Below are positions 22,174-22,250 of a stretch of DNA of 22,250 nt, piece after piece (the first letter of the stretch is position 1; each line of letters begins with the position of its first letter). Source of the DNA: Anaerolineae bacterium (GTDB taxonomy: Bacteria > Chloroflexota > Anaerolineae > JAFGEY01); NCBI GenBank assembly GCA_016929775.1, contig JAFGIE010000205.1, forward strand, positions 1 to 22,250. Direction: 5' to 3'. Below the pieces are notes generated by a model that saw only the letters and a list, made by a program, of their open reading frames with translations, did no database searches and was not told where the DNA came from. The position numbers were made by a program, and so were the translations under genes.

Positions 22174-22204
22174 CCTAATCTGACTTTTGCAAAAATGGAT
22201 TAGG
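22174..22204. promoter_or_regulatory. AT-rich dyad downstream of the DUF234 ATPase promoter
   Basis: CCTAATC (22174-22180) and GATTAGG (22198-22204) are inverted arms around the perfect palindrome TTTTGCAAAA (22185-22194), whose axis is off by half a base. On the minus strand it covers about +1 to +31. It could be a repressor site or a leader hairpin. Confidence 0.6.
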
Positions 22205-22211
22205 TAAAGTC

Positions 22212-22240
22212 ATTGTACCACGTGCGCCGTAGGGTGTCAA
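22212..22240 (-). promoter_or_regulatory. sigma70-type promoter of the DUF234 ATPase gene
   Basis: Minus strand TTGACA (22240-22235, perfect), 17 bp, TACAAT (22217-22212). It leaves a leader of about 98 bases before the start codon, containing the AT-rich dyad. Confidence 0.78.
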
Positions 22241-22250
22241 GGGCGATCCG

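Overview
The window is high-GC DNA (roughly two thirds G+C by eye) with dense bacterial coding, strong AGGAGG-type ribosome sites, ATGA/GTGA gene overlaps and several sigma70-like promoters, nearly all with a 17-bp spacer. A Chloroflexota bacterium is my best guess from the overall protein style; this is inference, and no rRNA or other phylogenetic marker is present.

Positions 1-2776 carry, on the minus strand, a zinc/manganese-type ABC importer operon (znuA-znuC-znuB) with a -35/-10 promoter and a repeat/hairpin block downstream. A sugar phosphate isomerase/epimerase-like gene follows (2873-3763, minus). From 3935 to 10350 a long plus-strand run encodes an ABC exporter pair, two tandem paralogous NUDIX hydrolases, an EamA transporter, two SAM methyltransferases and a diacylglycerol-kinase-family lipid kinase whose ribosome site lies in a hairpin. 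A 59-bp tandem repeat separates it from a convergent orphan PTS IIB-like gene. Then come a 53-aa membrane protein, a YcaQ/AlkX-like DNA glycosylase (minus), and a plus-strand cluster of GH31 alpha-glucosidase, site-2-type membrane metalloprotease and polysaccharide deacetylase (12766-17656).

The right end (17676-22250) is different in character and looks like a replication or mobile-element module. It encodes, on the minus strand, a DUF234-type ATPase/nuclease-like protein, an ExeA-like AAA ATPase, a small ribbon-helix-helix-like protein and a 459-aa protein. That last protein has an N-terminal winged helix and, at its extreme C-terminus, a domain matching DnaA domain I. In the middle of its coding sequence lies an array of 22-bp repeats (four abutting, one more 14 bp away), next to an AT-rich segment. 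The repeat register ignores the reading frame, so selection is probably on the DNA. This is the layout of the phage lambda O gene (DNA-binding domain, embedded iterons plus AT-rich region, helicase-recruiting domain), rebuilt with a DnaA domain I. A strong promoter and a terminator-like hairpin just upstream of this gene define a candidate small RNA of about 85 nt on the opposite strand. The two ATPase genes each have an AT-rich dyad at their promoter. I consider this module the most likely undescribed system here: a self-contained initiator with its origin inside its own gene, possibly with an AAA ATPase partner.
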